NCBI GenBank assembly: GCA_964579305.1
Contig: CAZOGY010000068.1
Span: 1 to 20,010, forward strand
DNA length: 20,010 nt
Reading direction: 5' to 3'
Source: JBCBWG01 sp964579305
GTDB taxonomy: Bacteria; Pseudomonadota; Alphaproteobacteria; Rhizobiales; Hyphomicrobiaceae
The position numbers and the translations under genes were made by a program. Shown piece after piece: positions 8,204 to 17,303 of this stretch (within the stretch, counting starts at the first letter, position 1; each line of letters opens with the position of its first letter). The notes under the pieces are model-generated. The model searched no databases. It worked only from the letters and a program-made list of their open reading frames with translations, and was not told the origin of the DNA.

Positions 8204-8407
8204 TCGTCATAACCGCGTGGACCGCGCAGCATCGCAAGGCCGCGTTCAGGTCACGCGCGTTAGGTCATCGGCGCCAGGCATTGCGCAACGGGTAATCCAG
8301 CGCAGTGAGCCCACGTAACTGCGTGTATCGCCCGGAACTGTCCGTGCAGGAAGCGCAGGCCAGACTGGCAACCGGAATTGATAGCAGGCACCAAGGAGCC
8401 ATCAGAT

Positions 8408-9007
8408 ATGTTTTCGCTGAAGCAAAAGGCAACCGCAGCGGCCCTGGCCATTGCGGCGACTGCTCTGCTTGCGTTCTCGGCCGCGACAACGCCGACCGCC
8501 CAGGCCATGGGATCGGCAACCCCTGCGCCGAAACCGTGTGCCAAGCTGAAGTGGGGCTCCCAGAAGTGGAAGCGCTGCCGCCGGCGGAACGGTCTGCCGA
8601 CACAAACGTCCGCTGAAGCCGAAGAGGCCCTGGTGCTTGGCTACGCTCTCGCCAAGGATGGCCGCTATGAAGAAGCGCTTCGCCGATTGAAGGCGTTTGA
8701 GACCGTGCAAGACCCGCGCGTGCTGACATACATCGGTTTTGCTGAACGCAAGCTGGGCCGCGTGGCGCAAGCTATGACGTACTATGCCAAAGCGCTTGAG
8801 ATCGATCCCATGAACGTGGCGACCTTGGAATATCAAGGCGAGGCCCATCTCCAAAAGGGCGATGTCGCCGCCGCGAAATCTAATCTGGCTCAGATCGAAG
8901 GCATTTGCGGCACTGACTGCGACGCCTATCAGGTCCTCGCCAAAGCCATTGCGGACCATCCCAACGCGACGCAGCCCGACGTCAGCAAGCTTGAGCGCGC
9001 GTCCTGA
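8408..9007 (+). CDS. Exported TPR-repeat protein with four cysteines
   Basis: A 199-residue protein. A signal peptide (hydrophobic 9-28) is likely cut after AQA near residue 33. Next comes a short basic segment with Cys44 and Cys57 (PKPCAKLKWG, KWKRCRRR). About three tetratricopeptide repeats follow at 71-171, with typical residues such as LGYALAKDGRYEEAL, YIGFAERKLGRVAQA and YAKALEIDP. Cys167 and Cys171 sit at the end of the repeats. The paired cysteines suggest disulfides in the periplasm. TPR proteins are usually scaffolds for partners, and the substrate here is unknown. The start at 8408 is set by AAGGAG (8393-8398) nine bases upstream and by the signal peptide that follows directly; a TTG start 30 bases earlier would sit on top of that site. 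It is divergent from the di-haem peroxidase over a 204-bp gap, so shared regulation is possible but not shown. Confidence 0.85.
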   Translation: MFSLKQKATAAALAIAATALLAFSAATTPTAQAMGSATPAPKPCAKLKWGSQKWKRCRRRNGLPTQTSAEAEEALVLGYALAKDGRYEEALRRLKAFETVQDPRVLTYIGFAERKLGRVAQAMTYYAKALEIDPMNVATLEYQGEAHLQKGDVAAAKSNLAQIEGICGTDCDAYQVLAKAIADHPNATQPDVSKLERAS

Positions 9008-9354
9008 CGCAATTCGTCACCGAATGACCGATCATGGCGGCGCGGCAAGCCGAAATCTCACGGCCCCGCGCTGCCCTCCCCCGCCTTTCCCGCAGGCCAC
9101 ACAACCTGCAGATGCCAGCGACGTGTCTTCGCCGTTCCACCCAGCGGCCCCGTGAGACCGCATGCCGCCTGACAATCACCCCAATCACGAATCGTTATTG
9201 GCAATTCGCCCGCAGATCCGTCACACAAGCAGAACACTGTGCCTGCTATGCGGGAACGGCTGTGCGCGCAACGCGTTTACACAGCAGCCAGACAGATCTT
9301 TGACGCTTCGCCGGCGCCTTGCGCGTTCGGCTGCGATACCGGGACGGAGACCTG
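9008..9354. other. Intergenic region between TPR gene and ABC operon
   Basis: In these 347 bp I see no convincing gene. A small ATTCG/CGAAT hairpin (9014-9027 region) follows the TPR stop but lacks a T-run. A TTGACG sits near 9299-9304, a possible -35 box for the ABC operon, but no good -10 follows at the right distance. The region should contain the operon promoter; I cannot place it. Confidence 0.4.
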
Positions 9355-11283
9355 ATGACGGACCTGCTGCGGATCGAAGACCTATCGGTCGCGTTCCAGA
9401 TGCACGGCAACGCACACGAAGTGCTGCGCGGTGTCTCTCTCCGCGTGCGCCCGGGCTCCGTCGTCGCGCTCGTTGGTGAAAGCGGGTCGGGCAAGTCGGT
9501 CACGTCGCAGGCTGTCATGGGATTGCTGCCGCAAACGGCAAGCATCACGGGCGGGCAGATCAAATTCACCGACCCCGCCGACGGCACGGTGACCGAGATT
9601 TCTGCTTTGGAGCGCAACGGACCTGGCATGCGCGCCCTGCGCGGCTCGCGCATTTCCATGATTTTCCAGGAACCGATGAACTCGCTCTCGCCGCTGCACA
9701 CGGTCGGCGATCAGGTCTCAGAGGCGTTGACGATCCACCAACGTGTCGATGCCGGCGGCATCCGCGCCGCGACCGAGCGCATGCTCAGCCAAGTGGGATT
9801 TCCAGACCCAGCGCGCGCGTTCGACATGTACCCCTTTGAGATGTCCGGCGGATTGCGCCAACGCGCCATGATCGCCATGGCTCTGATTTGCGACCCCGCG
9901 TTGCTGATCGCCGACGAGCCGACCACCGCGCTTGACGTCACGATTCAGGCTCAGGTCCTACATCTGCTCAAAACCCTGCAGCGCGAGCGCAACATGGCGC
10001 TGCTTTTGATCACCCACGACTTGGGCGTGGTCGCGAATATGGCCGACGAAGTCGTGGTGATGTACCAGGGCGAGATCATGGAAGCTGGTCCGGCTGAGGC
10101 GATCTTCCGGCGACCAGGCCACGCTTATTTGCAGGCGCTGCTGCGCGCCGTGCCGCATTTCGACATGAAGCAAGGCGAACGGCTGGTGTCTCTGCGCGAT
10201 GACCCGGCCGAGACCCGCGATGTATCGCTTCTGCCCCCATCGCACCGTGCCGCCCCAGATGCGCAACCACGCACTGAGCAGGTCGCCCCCGGCGCCCCGC
10301 TATTGACCCTCACCGAAATCACCAAGACGTTCACCATCAAATCCGGCAGCCTCTTCGGGTTTGGCACGCCGCGTGAGATCCGCGCCGTAGATGGCGTTTC
10401 ACTGGAGATCCGCCGTGGCGAGTGCTTGGGTCTTGTCGGCGAGAGCGGTTGCGGCAAGACCACGTTGAGCAAAATCCTGATGCGGGCGATCACGCCGGAT
10501 TCGGGCAGCATGACCTACCACGGTCCCAACGGCGGGACTGATTTATTGGCGCTGAACGAGCGCGAGCTGTTTGCCTTCCGCAAGCGGATGCAGATGGTCT
10601 TCCAAGACCCGGTCAATTCGCTATCGCCGCGCATGACCGTTCTCGACATCCTGACCGAGCCCATGAAGATCCACGGCCTCGGCGATCGCTCAGAACAGCG
10701 CAAGCGCGCCATGGCCTTGATGCAAGCCGTCGGCCTCGACCCGCGTTTCCTGGGGCGCTACCCGCATTCGTTTTCCGGGGGACAGCGCCAGCGCATCGGG
10801 ATCGCACGTGCCCTGGCTCTGTCGCCGGAGGTGTTGTTGTGCGACGAGCCGGTTTCCGCGCTCGATGTGTCGGTTCAGGCCCAGATCCTCAACCTGCTCA
10901 ACGACTTGCGCAAAGAGCTTGGCCTGACGTACTTCTTCATCTCCCACAATCTTGCCGTCGTTGACTACGTGGCCGACCGGATCGCAGTCATGGCCCGCGG
11001 CCGCATTGTGGAGCTTGCGCCGCGCGAAGCGCTGTTTGAAAACCCAACGCATCCCTATACGCGCGCGCTGCTGAAAGCCGTGCCCTATCCGGATCTTGAC
11101 CGCCCCCTGGATTTCAACGCCGTCGCCGGCCGCGATACCTCCGATCCCGCCGAATGGCCCAAGGCGTTCCGCTGGCCGGGCCTTGACGACACCACCTCCG
11201 ATCTCGGGCCACTGGCCGTCGGCGACGAGCACTTCGTCTTGGCCCACCGCAACGCCGACGCACGGGAGATGACCCCTGCATGA
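9355..11283 (+). CDS. ABC importer double ATPase (two fused NBDs, Opp/Dpp type)
   Basis: A 642-residue cytoplasmic protein made of two complete nucleotide-binding domains, powering an oligopeptide-type importer. NBD1 has Walker A GESGSGKS (41-48), Q-loop IFQEPMNSLSP (103-113), signature MSGGLRQR (163-170), Walker B LLIADEPT (183-190) and H-loop His221. NBD2 has Walker A GESGCGKTT (362-370), VFQDP (415-419), signature FSGGQRQR (473-480), Walker B VLLCDEP (493-499) and H-loop His531. The C-terminal FENPTHPYTRALL (561-573) is the typical oligopeptide-ATPase tail. Such fusions occur in YejF-like and several saccharide/peptide importers. NBD1 has GLRQR instead of GQRQR in its signature, a mild deviation. 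The start at 9355 has GGAG (9346-9349) five bases before it. It is first in a four-gene operon and its stop overlaps the next start (ATGA), unlike E. coli yejABEF where the ATPase gene is last. Confidence 0.95.
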   Translation: MTDLLRIEDLSVAFQMHGNAHEVLRGVSLRVRPGSVVALVGESGSGKSVTSQAVMGLLPQTASITGGQIKFTDPADGTVTEISALERNGPGMRALRGSRISMIFQEPMNSLSPLHTVGDQVSEALTIHQRVDAGGIRAATERMLSQVGFPDPARAFDMYPFEMSGGLRQRAMIAMALICDPALLIADEPTTALDVTIQAQVLHLLKTLQRERNMALLLITHDLGVVANMADEVVVMYQGEIMEAGPAEAIFRRPGHAYLQALLRAVPHFDMKQGERLVSLRDDPAETRDVSLLPPSHRAAPDAQPRTEQVAPGAPLLTLTEITKTFTIKSGSLFGFGTPREIRAVDGVSLEIRRGECLGLVGESGCGKTTLSKILMRAITPDSGSMTYHGPNGGTDLLALNERELFAFRKRMQMVFQDPVNSLSPRMTVLDILTEPMKIHGLGDRSEQRKRAMALMQAVGLDPRFLGRYPHSFSGGQRQRIGIARALALSPEVLLCDEPVSALDVSVQAQILNLLNDLRKELGLTYFFISHNLAVVDYVADRIAVMARGRIVELAPREALFENPTHPYTRALLKAVPYPDLDRPLDFNAVAGRDTSDPAEWPKAFRWPGLDDTTSDLGPLAVGDEHFVLAHRNADAREMTPA

Positions 11284-13394
11284 CCTCGCGCATGTTCACC
11301 GAAATGCAATCGCTCAACGCTGTAGGCTCTGACATCGCCACGGTCATGAACCGTGCGTTTGGAAGCGCGCTTTGTCTTGCCGCAGCCGCGTGGATCGCGC
11401 TTGTGCCGGCCTTACCGGCGACCGCGCAAGAAGTACCTGATGAAACTCAGGAACTTGCGACCAAGCCGACAGCGCTGGCACCGGACCAAGATAGCGATGC
11501 CCGCAAAGTCGCGCTCCCACCGCGTCCGACGCTTTTGGAAACGCCCACGCTCTCCGAAGAAATCGCATCGGGCAAGTTGCCGCCAGTTGAGCTTCGCGTT
11601 CCGCTAAACCCACGCATCGTGGACCTCGCCGCCACTGGCCGTAAACCTGGCGTCCACGGTGGCCGGATGCGGTGGTTGATGGCCCGCGAAAAAGACATTC
11701 GCATGGTCGTGTACTACGGCTACGCGCGGCTCGTGGGTTATGATCATCGCTACAAAATCGTGCCGGACATTCTCGCTGGCGTCGACGTAAAGGACGGGCG
11801 CGAATTCACATTGCGCCTGCGCCAGGGCCATAAGTGGTCGGATGGTCACCCGTTCACGGCAGAAGATTTCCGTTACTGGTGGGAAGACGTCGTCCACAAT
11901 GAGAAGCTTGGCGGCGGCCTGCTGCCGGACGCCATGCTCGTTGCGGGACAACCGCCGCGCTTTGAAGTGATTGACGAGACCACGGTCCGCTACACGTGGC
12001 AGGCGGCCAATCCAGCCTTTCTGCCTGCGCTTGCGGCGACATTACCGATCTACATCGCCATGCCGGCGCATTACCTAAAGCAATTCCACGCCAAGCACGC
12101 TGATCCCCAGCGTCTGGCGGCCGCGATCAACGAAGCGGGCGTGCGCAAGTGGACGCAACTGCACAAGCGGATGGGCCGAGCAAGCCGCCCGCTCAATCCG
12201 CAGCTTCCCACGCTCGATCCCTGGATCAACACAACAGAACCACCAAGCACGCTGTTGGTCCTCAAGCGCAATCCGTTCTACCACCGCATCGACAAGAACG
12301 GCCGGCAACTGCCCTACATCGATGCAATCGACATGCACATCGGTTCGCCCTCGCTTGTGCCCGCAAAGACCGGCGCAGGCGATAGCGACCTGCAAGCGCG
12401 ATACTTGAGCTTCGACGACTACACTTATCTGAAAGCATCGGAGCGACGCGGCCGGATCAAGGTCAAGCTCTGGGAGGTGGGCTCAGGTTCAGAAGTCGCG
12501 CTGATCCCAAACCTGACCACTGCCGACCCGGTGTGGCGGAAGCTGCTGCGCGACGTAAGGGTCCGGCGCGCTTTTTCCGTTGCGATCAATCGTGCTGAGG
12601 TCAACGCCGCTCTGTATTACGGCCTGGCAAGAGCAAGCGCCGATACGGTCTTGCCGCGCAGCCCCCTTTACAAAGAAGCCTATGCCAAGGCCTGGGCACA
12701 GTTTGATCCCAATCTTGCCAATCGCCTGTTGGACGAGGCCGGCCTGGAAGAGCGCGCCTTCGACGGGATCCGTCTGCTGCCCGACGGCCGCCGCGCCGCA
12801 ATCATCGTTGAAAGCCCTGGCGAAAGCTCAACACAAGCCGATGTCCTGTCGCTTGTGAAGGATCATTTGCGCGATGTCGGCATTGACATCTTCCTGCGTC
12901 CGACACAGCGCGATCTTTTCCGACAGCGCGCGTTTGCAGGCCAAACGGTCATGTCGGTTTGGGGCGGGCACAACAACGCCATCCCCGGCCCCGATATGAG
13001 CCCGGCTCGCTATGCCCCCACCGCACAGGACCAACTGCAGTGGCCAGCCTGGGGCCACCACTACGAAACCAAAGGTAAGAACGGTGAGGCCCCGGATATG
13101 CCCGAGGCGCGCCGTCTCCTGTCGCTCTACAAGCAATGGAAACTCTCGCGGTCAAGCGACGAACGCACCCAACTCTGGCACGAAATCCTCAAGATCAACG
13201 CGCAACAGGTTTACACGATCGGGATTGTCAACGGCGCGAAACAACCCGTGGCAACCGCTCCCAATATGCGCAACGTGCCTGACGACGGCGTATTCACATT
13301 CCAGCCCGGCGGCTACTTTGGCGTCTACATGCCTGATACATTTTTCTTTGCGCAGCCCAACAAACAGGCCGCGAACCGCGGGGCAGTACAATGA
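11280..13394 (+). CDS. ABC importer solute-binding protein, family 5 (large form)
   Basis: A 704-residue periplasmic binding protein that should capture the solute and deliver it to the two permeases. After a 22-residue extension comes a signal peptide (from Met23, hydrophobic to about 46, cut near TAQ at 50). A charged, proline-rich linker (about 51-100) leads to SGKLPPVELRVP (97-108), a landmark I associate with large family-5 proteins. The core motif TLRLRQGHKWSDGHPFTAED (177-196) is the classic SBP_bac_5 signature. The length exceeds classical OppA or DppA (about 530-550) and fits the branch that includes oligosaccharide-binding members such as AgpA (recalled, not checked). The start overlaps the ATPase stop by 4 bp, with GGGAG (11264-11268) upstream. 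An internal ATG at 11346 would begin directly at the signal peptide. The solute cannot be read from sequence. Confidence 0.92.
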   Translation: MTSRMFTEMQSLNAVGSDIATVMNRAFGSALCLAAAAWIALVPALPATAQEVPDETQELATKPTALAPDQDSDARKVALPPRPTLLETPTLSEEIASGKLPPVELRVPLNPRIVDLAATGRKPGVHGGRMRWLMAREKDIRMVVYYGYARLVGYDHRYKIVPDILAGVDVKDGREFTLRLRQGHKWSDGHPFTAEDFRYWWEDVVHNEKLGGGLLPDAMLVAGQPPRFEVIDETTVRYTWQAANPAFLPALAATLPIYIAMPAHYLKQFHAKHADPQRLAAAINEAGVRKWTQLHKRMGRASRPLNPQLPTLDPWINTTEPPSTLLVLKRNPFYHRIDKNGRQLPYIDAIDMHIGSPSLVPAKTGAGDSDLQARYLSFDDYTYLKASERRGRIKVKLWEVGSGSEVALIPNLTTADPVWRKLLRDVRVRRAFSVAINRAEVNAALYYGLARASADTVLPRSPLYKEAYAKAWAQFDPNLANRLLDEAGLEERAFDGIRLLPDGRRAAIIVESPGESSTQADVLSLVKDHLRDVGIDIFLRPTQRDLFRQRAFAGQTVMSVWGGHNNAIPGPDMSPARYAPTAQDQLQWPAWGHHYETKGKNGEAPDMPEARRLLSLYKQWKLSRSSDERTQLWHEILKINAQQVYTIGIVNGAKQPVATAPNMRNVPDDGVFTFQPGGYFGVYMPDTFFFAQPNKQAANRGAVQ

Positions 13395-14389
13395 TCTCCT
13401 ATATTGTCCGCCGCATCCTTTTGATGATACCGACGCTTATTCTGACGAGCATGCTTGTCTTCACGATTATCGAATTGCCGCCTGGTGATTATTTCGAAAG
13501 CTACATCGCTGAATTGGAAGCACAAGGCGAAGCGGTCGACAAAGCCGAAATCGCCGCGCTGAAAGCCGAATATGGTTTCGACAAGCATCCCGTCGAACGT
13601 TATTTTCTTTGGGTCGGCGGCTTATTGCAGGGCGACTTGGGCTATTCGTTTGAACACCAGATGTCGGTCAACAAGGTCGTCGGTGATCGCCTCTTTTTCA
13701 CAATACTTGTGTCCTTCGTCACGATCATTTTTACGTGGATGATCGCATTCCCCATTGGGATTTATTCGGCGACCCATCAATATAGTTGGTCCGACTACGG
13801 CCTCACCTTCTTGGGGCTGCTTGGCATCGCAACGCCGAACTTTCTGCTGGCGCTGATTATGATGTATCTCGCCAACGTCTATTTCGGCACGACAATAGGC
13901 GGACTCATGGATCGTGAGTTCGTCAATGCCCCTTGGAGCATCGCCAAGGTCTTATCGATCCTTGAGCACCTATGGATCCCAGTGATCGTGATCGGCACGG
14001 CCGGCACCGCCGGCATGATCCGCACACTGCGCGCAAACCTGCTCGATGAACTGCAAAAGCAATACTACGTCACCGCGCGGGCCAAGGGTCTGGCACCATT
14101 CAAGGCCCTGACGAAGTATCCGCTGCGCATGTCTTTGAACTTCTTCATTGCCGACATTGGGTCGATCTTGCCGCAAATCGTGTCTGGCGCGGAAATTGTC
14201 GCGATTGTCCTCTCTCTGGAAACCACCGGACCATTGCTGATCAAGGCGCTGCAATCGCAAGACATGTATTTGGCTGGCTCATTCTTGATGTTCCTGGCGC
14301 TGTTGACAGTCATCGGCGTTCTGATTTCGGATATTCTGCTGGCGTTGCTGGATCCGCGAATCAGGCTTGGCGGGGAGCGAACGAAATGA
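13391..14389 (+). CDS. ABC importer permease 1 (DppB type)
   Basis: A 332-residue inner-membrane permease with six predicted helices. The N-terminal YIVRRILLMIPTL (4-16) is the hallmark of DppB/OppB-type permeases. The EAA loop that contacts the ATPase is at about 219-246 (ELQKQYYVTARAKGLAPFKA) and the C-terminal end is LLALLDPRIRLG. The segment LPPGDYFESYIAEL (29-42) resembles the group paired with large family-5 binding proteins rather than YejB, which has a PGGPVE-type segment; that comparison is from memory. Its ATG overlaps the binding-protein stop by 4 bp and its stop overlaps the next gene by 4 bp, so translation of the operon is probably coupled. No missing motif is seen. The partner permease follows directly. 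Confidence 0.94.
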   Translation: MISYIVRRILLMIPTLILTSMLVFTIIELPPGDYFESYIAELEAQGEAVDKAEIAALKAEYGFDKHPVERYFLWVGGLLQGDLGYSFEHQMSVNKVVGDRLFFTILVSFVTIIFTWMIAFPIGIYSATHQYSWSDYGLTFLGLLGIATPNFLLALIMMYLANVYFGTTIGGLMDREFVNAPWSIAKVLSILEHLWIPVIVIGTAGTAGMIRTLRANLLDELQKQYYVTARAKGLAPFKALTKYPLRMSLNFFIADIGSILPQIVSGAEIVAIVLSLETTGPLLIKALQSQDMYLAGSFLMFLALLTVIGVLISDILLALLDPRIRLGGERTK

Positions 14390-15588
14390 ACGAGCGCCCC
14401 ACGTTTCCGTCCACCGACAGCCCGCTGCCGCTGTCTGGTGCGCCGCTTCACCACTACGTCAACGCCAAGCCGTTTGACCCGAAATCCGCTGAAGCGCTGA
14501 CCCCGGCGCAAGAAAAGATTTATCTCGCCTCGCAATGGCAGTTGATGTGGTTGAAGTTCAAACGCCACCGGATCGCCGTCGTCAGCATGGTCTTCCTGGC
14601 GTTTGTTTATTTCTGCGTGGTGTTTGCCGGATTTCTGTCGCCGTACAATTACCAGACACGCCACATCGACCATATCTATGCCCCGCCGCAGGCGCTTCAT
14701 TTCTTCCACGAGGGGCGGTTTGTCGGGCCGTTTGTCTACGGCTACGACTACAATTTGAACATGGACACGCTCAAACGCGAATACACGCCGAACCCGGAAA
14801 AGGTGCAGCCACTGCGCTTTTTCTGCGCCGGCGACAGCTACGCGTTCTGGGGGCTGTTTGAAACGCGCACACACCTGTTCTGCCCGGCCGAAGGCGGCCA
14901 AGCCTTCCTGCTCGGGACAGACCGGCTGGGCCGCGATATGCTGTCTCGCATCATCAATGGTGCGCGCGTGTCCATGACGATCGGCCTGTTCGGCGTCATC
15001 GTGACACTGCTGCTTGGCGTGCTGCTTGGCGGACTGGCCGGGTACTACGGCGGCGTTTTCGACCTGGTGCTGCAGCGGATCATGGAGGTTCTGCAAAGCC
15101 TTCCATCCATCCCGCTCTGGCTTGCGATCGCCGCGATCATTCCGGTGACCTGGAGCCCGCTCACGGTTTACGTGCTCATCACGGTCATTCTCGGCCTGGT
15201 TGAGTGGACGGGCCTTGCCCGGGCCGTGCGATCAAAACTTTTGTCCCTGCGCGAGGAAGACTACGTACTTGCAGCCCAACTCATGGGTGCCGGCACCGGT
15301 CGCATCGTCGGGCGCCATCTGGTGCCAGGTTTTGCAAGCCACCTGATCGCCGTTGCGTCCTTGTCGATCCCCACGATGATCCTGGGTGAGACAGCATTGA
15401 GTTTCCTCGGGCTTGGACTGCGGCCACCGATCACGAGCTGGGGTGTTCTTCTGACAGAAGCGCAAAACATCAATGCCATCGCGCTTTACCCGTGGCTCAT
15501 CTTGCCCGTCGTTCCCGTGATCCTCGTGGTGCTTGCGTTCAACTTCCTTGGAGACGGCTTGCGAGATGCAGCCGACCCCTACAAGTAA
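14386..15588 (+). CDS. ABC importer permease 2 (DppC type) with large periplasmic loop
   Basis: A 400-residue inner-membrane permease. A cytoplasmic N-terminal tail (1-60) precedes helix 1 (about 62-84). A periplasmic loop of roughly 90 residues (85-175) comes before LLGTDRLGRDMLSRI (175-189), the usual DppC-type entry to the permease core. The EAA loop is REEDYVLAAQLMGAGTGRIV (289-308), and the protein ends in FLGDGLRDAADPYK. The long loop with YAPPQALHFFHEG and RFVGPFVYG is, as I recall, shared by permeases of large family-5 systems. This member carries two cysteines in the loop, Cys147 and Cys166, which could form a disulfide. The start overlaps the previous stop by 4 bp, with GGGGAG about nine bases upstream. 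It is the last gene of the importer operon, with no clear terminator immediately after. Confidence 0.94.
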   Translation: MNERPTFPSTDSPLPLSGAPLHHYVNAKPFDPKSAEALTPAQEKIYLASQWQLMWLKFKRHRIAVVSMVFLAFVYFCVVFAGFLSPYNYQTRHIDHIYAPPQALHFFHEGRFVGPFVYGYDYNLNMDTLKREYTPNPEKVQPLRFFCAGDSYAFWGLFETRTHLFCPAEGGQAFLLGTDRLGRDMLSRIINGARVSMTIGLFGVIVTLLLGVLLGGLAGYYGGVFDLVLQRIMEVLQSLPSIPLWLAIAAIIPVTWSPLTVYVLITVILGLVEWTGLARAVRSKLLSLREEDYVLAAQLMGAGTGRIVGRHLVPGFASHLIAVASLSIPTMILGETALSFLGLGLRPPITSWGVLLTEAQNINAIALYPWLILPVVPVILVVLAFNFLGDGLRDAADPYK

Positions 15589-15884
15589 GCGACGGAACAG
15601 CCCTGGTGATCATCAAACGATAGACACAAGTGATTGGACGCTGTGTGACAGCATGGCTAGAGCATCATCTGACCACAGGTGACCGCAGCCGCGGTCAACT
15701 CGCCAGATAAAGACGTTCTATCATGTTGAAAATAGAGCACTTTCACACGATCTGCACCGCGCAAGGCGACGTCGTGAGATCGGATATTGCTCAAGCAACG
15801 CAATCGTCGGCGCAACCGAACGATATCCTTGACTGACACCTGCGACCCACGGCCCCCGCGCCTCGGTCAAATTGGAACCGCACA
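15589..15884. other. Intergenic region between ABC operon and glycosyltransferase genes
   Basis: These 296 bp hold no convincing gene. A perfect seven-pair hairpin lies at 15680-15697 (listed separately). TTGAAA near 15725-15730 could be a -35 box but no good -10 follows. The gap and hairpin suggest the glycosyltransferase genes have their own promoter, though read-through from the importer operon cannot be excluded. Confidence 0.4.
15680..15697. other. Perfect hairpin TGACCGC/GCGGTCA
   Basis: TGACCGC (15680-15686) pairs with GCGGTCA (15691-15697) over an AGCC loop, 92 bp after the last permease stop. There is no T-run, so an operator or RNA structure is as likely as a terminator. Confidence 0.35.
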
Positions 15885-17114
15885 ATGGGGGCGGAGATGG
15901 CAGCGCGCAAAGGCCACATTCGGGTCCTGATGTACTCCCACGACACGTTCGGCCTGGGCCACCTGCGCCGCAGCCGTGCCATCGCCCATGCGCTTGTCGA
16001 ACAGCACAAAGGCTTAAGCGTGCTGATCATTTGCGGCTCATCCGTCGCTGGCGCGTTCGACTTCAAGGCCCGGGTCGATTTCGTCAAAATTCCAAGCGTC
16101 ATCAAACTGCAAAGCGGTGAGTACCAGTCGCTCACCGACCATATCGACTTGAGCGAGACGCTTGAGATGCGCCGCGCCATTATCGAGAACGCAGCCGTCG
16201 CCTATCAGCCCGATGTATTCATCGTCGACAAAGAGCCGCGCGGTTTGCGGCGCGAACTCGACTCCACCTTACCCCGTCTCAGGGAACAGGGCTGCCACAT
16301 CGCGCTCGGCCTTCGCGAAATCCTCGACGAGCCGGAAGTTGTGGCAAGCGAATGGACGCGCAATTCCGCTGCCGCCTGGGTCCGCGAGTACTACGACTCA
16401 ATCTGGGCCTATGGCGCACGCGATTTCTGGAACCCGCTGGAAGGCGTCGACCTGCCAGAAGCCGTCCGCGACCGCGTCATCCACACCGGGTTCCTGGCCC
16501 GCACGGTGCCGAAAACGCGGGTCAACCAACCCCGCAAAATCCCCAAGGACTTCATTCTCGTGACCGCGGGCGGTGGCGGCGATGGCGGCGATCTCATGCG
16601 CCAGGTTCTGGCAGCCAAAGAGCACGATCGCTCCAATCGGATGCCGTTCGTGTTGGTGTTGGGGCCCTACATGCCGCTGCGGGAAAAAGCCGAAATCCGC
16701 CATCGCGCAAGCCGGATCGAAGGCATGCAGGTGCTGGATTTCGACAGCCGGCTTGAGACGTTGATGGCGCAAGCAACCGCCGTCATTTCCATGGGCGGCT
16801 ACAATACGTTTTGCGAGCTGATGTCGTTTGACAAGCGGGCACTGATCGTTCCCCGCAAGGTGCCACGGCGCGAACAGTTGATCCGCGCACAGCGGGCAAA
16901 TGCGTTCAACCTCGTCGACTTGATTGATCCCGACGACGCCTCAGACCCTTGGCAAATGGCCCGCGCCATCGACCGCTTGCCAAAGCGTCCGTTGCCGTCC
17001 AAGTCACGCTACCGGGTCGATTTGTCAGGACTGGAAACCATCGGCCGGATCGTAGAGCGCATTGGCGGTGCAAACCGGCGCCAGCGGGTGCCTCGCGAGC
17101 CAGCGACCGCTTGA
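15885..17114 (+). CDS. Glycosyltransferase, COG4671-like (GT-B fold), first copy
   Basis: A 409-residue soluble protein resembling the 'predicted glycosyl transferase' group (COG4671), distantly similar to MurG and GT28 enzymes with two Rossmann domains. The N-terminal VLMYSHDTFGLGHLRRS (14-30) is the family's acceptor-side glycine/histidine loop. IVDKEPRGLRREL (113-125) follows. The C-terminal donor domain starts at ILVTAGGGGDGG (224-235) and contains SMGGYNTFCEL (302-312), equivalent to the nucleotide-sugar-binding GGxxT region of GT28 enzymes. Donor and acceptor are unknown. The start may be ATG 15885 or ATG 15897; GGAG at 15891-15894 is too close to the second, so the first is kept. It begins a three-glycosyltransferase set, with the next gene 189 bp downstream. 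Confidence 0.85.
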   Translation: MGAEMAARKGHIRVLMYSHDTFGLGHLRRSRAIAHALVEQHKGLSVLIICGSSVAGAFDFKARVDFVKIPSVIKLQSGEYQSLTDHIDLSETLEMRRAIIENAAVAYQPDVFIVDKEPRGLRRELDSTLPRLREQGCHIALGLREILDEPEVVASEWTRNSAAAWVREYYDSIWAYGARDFWNPLEGVDLPEAVRDRVIHTGFLARTVPKTRVNQPRKIPKDFILVTAGGGGDGGDLMRQVLAAKEHDRSNRMPFVLVLGPYMPLREKAEIRHRASRIEGMQVLDFDSRLETLMAQATAVISMGGYNTFCELMSFDKRALIVPRKVPRREQLIRAQRANAFNLVDLIDPDDASDPWQMARAIDRLPKRPLPSKSRYRVDLSGLETIGRIVERIGGANRRQRVPREPATA

Positions 17115-17303
17115 ATGGGCGAACGGCCAAGACACCTCTGGTGCGCGGCGACCACATCCGGCCCGGCGCGCACCCAGTATTCACCTCGGCAAGCCCACGA
17201 GAGCCTCATCCGATCTGTGAAGCGCAAAGCGATTCCGTAAGATCTGGCATTGCTCTACGGGCGACGCCTGAAACAGCCCCCTTCAGACCGCGAGTACACT
17301 GCA
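17115..17303. other. Intergenic region between first and second glycosyltransferase genes
   Basis: I see no gene, strong hairpin or clear promoter in these 189 bp. The following gene's ribosome site is weak. An upstream in-frame start at 17250 would extend the second glycosyltransferase by 18 residues, but that extension looks non-coding. Confidence 0.35.

Noticed and set aside
9034..9303. Small 89-codon open frame between the TPR gene and the ABC operon
   Set aside because: It has Arg-rich composition, no ribosome site, no motif and several overlapping frames of similar quality, so it is not supported as a gene.
14065..15096. A 343-codon minus-strand open frame opposite the permease genes
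   Set aside because: It lies fully within the two permease genes, and its His/Gln/Arg-rich translation has no recognisable domain.
9355..15588. Naming the importer genes yejF, yejA, yejB and yejE
   Set aside because: The fused ATPase resembles YejF, but gene order differs and the binding protein and permeases carry features of large family-5 saccharide/peptide systems, so symbols were left empty.
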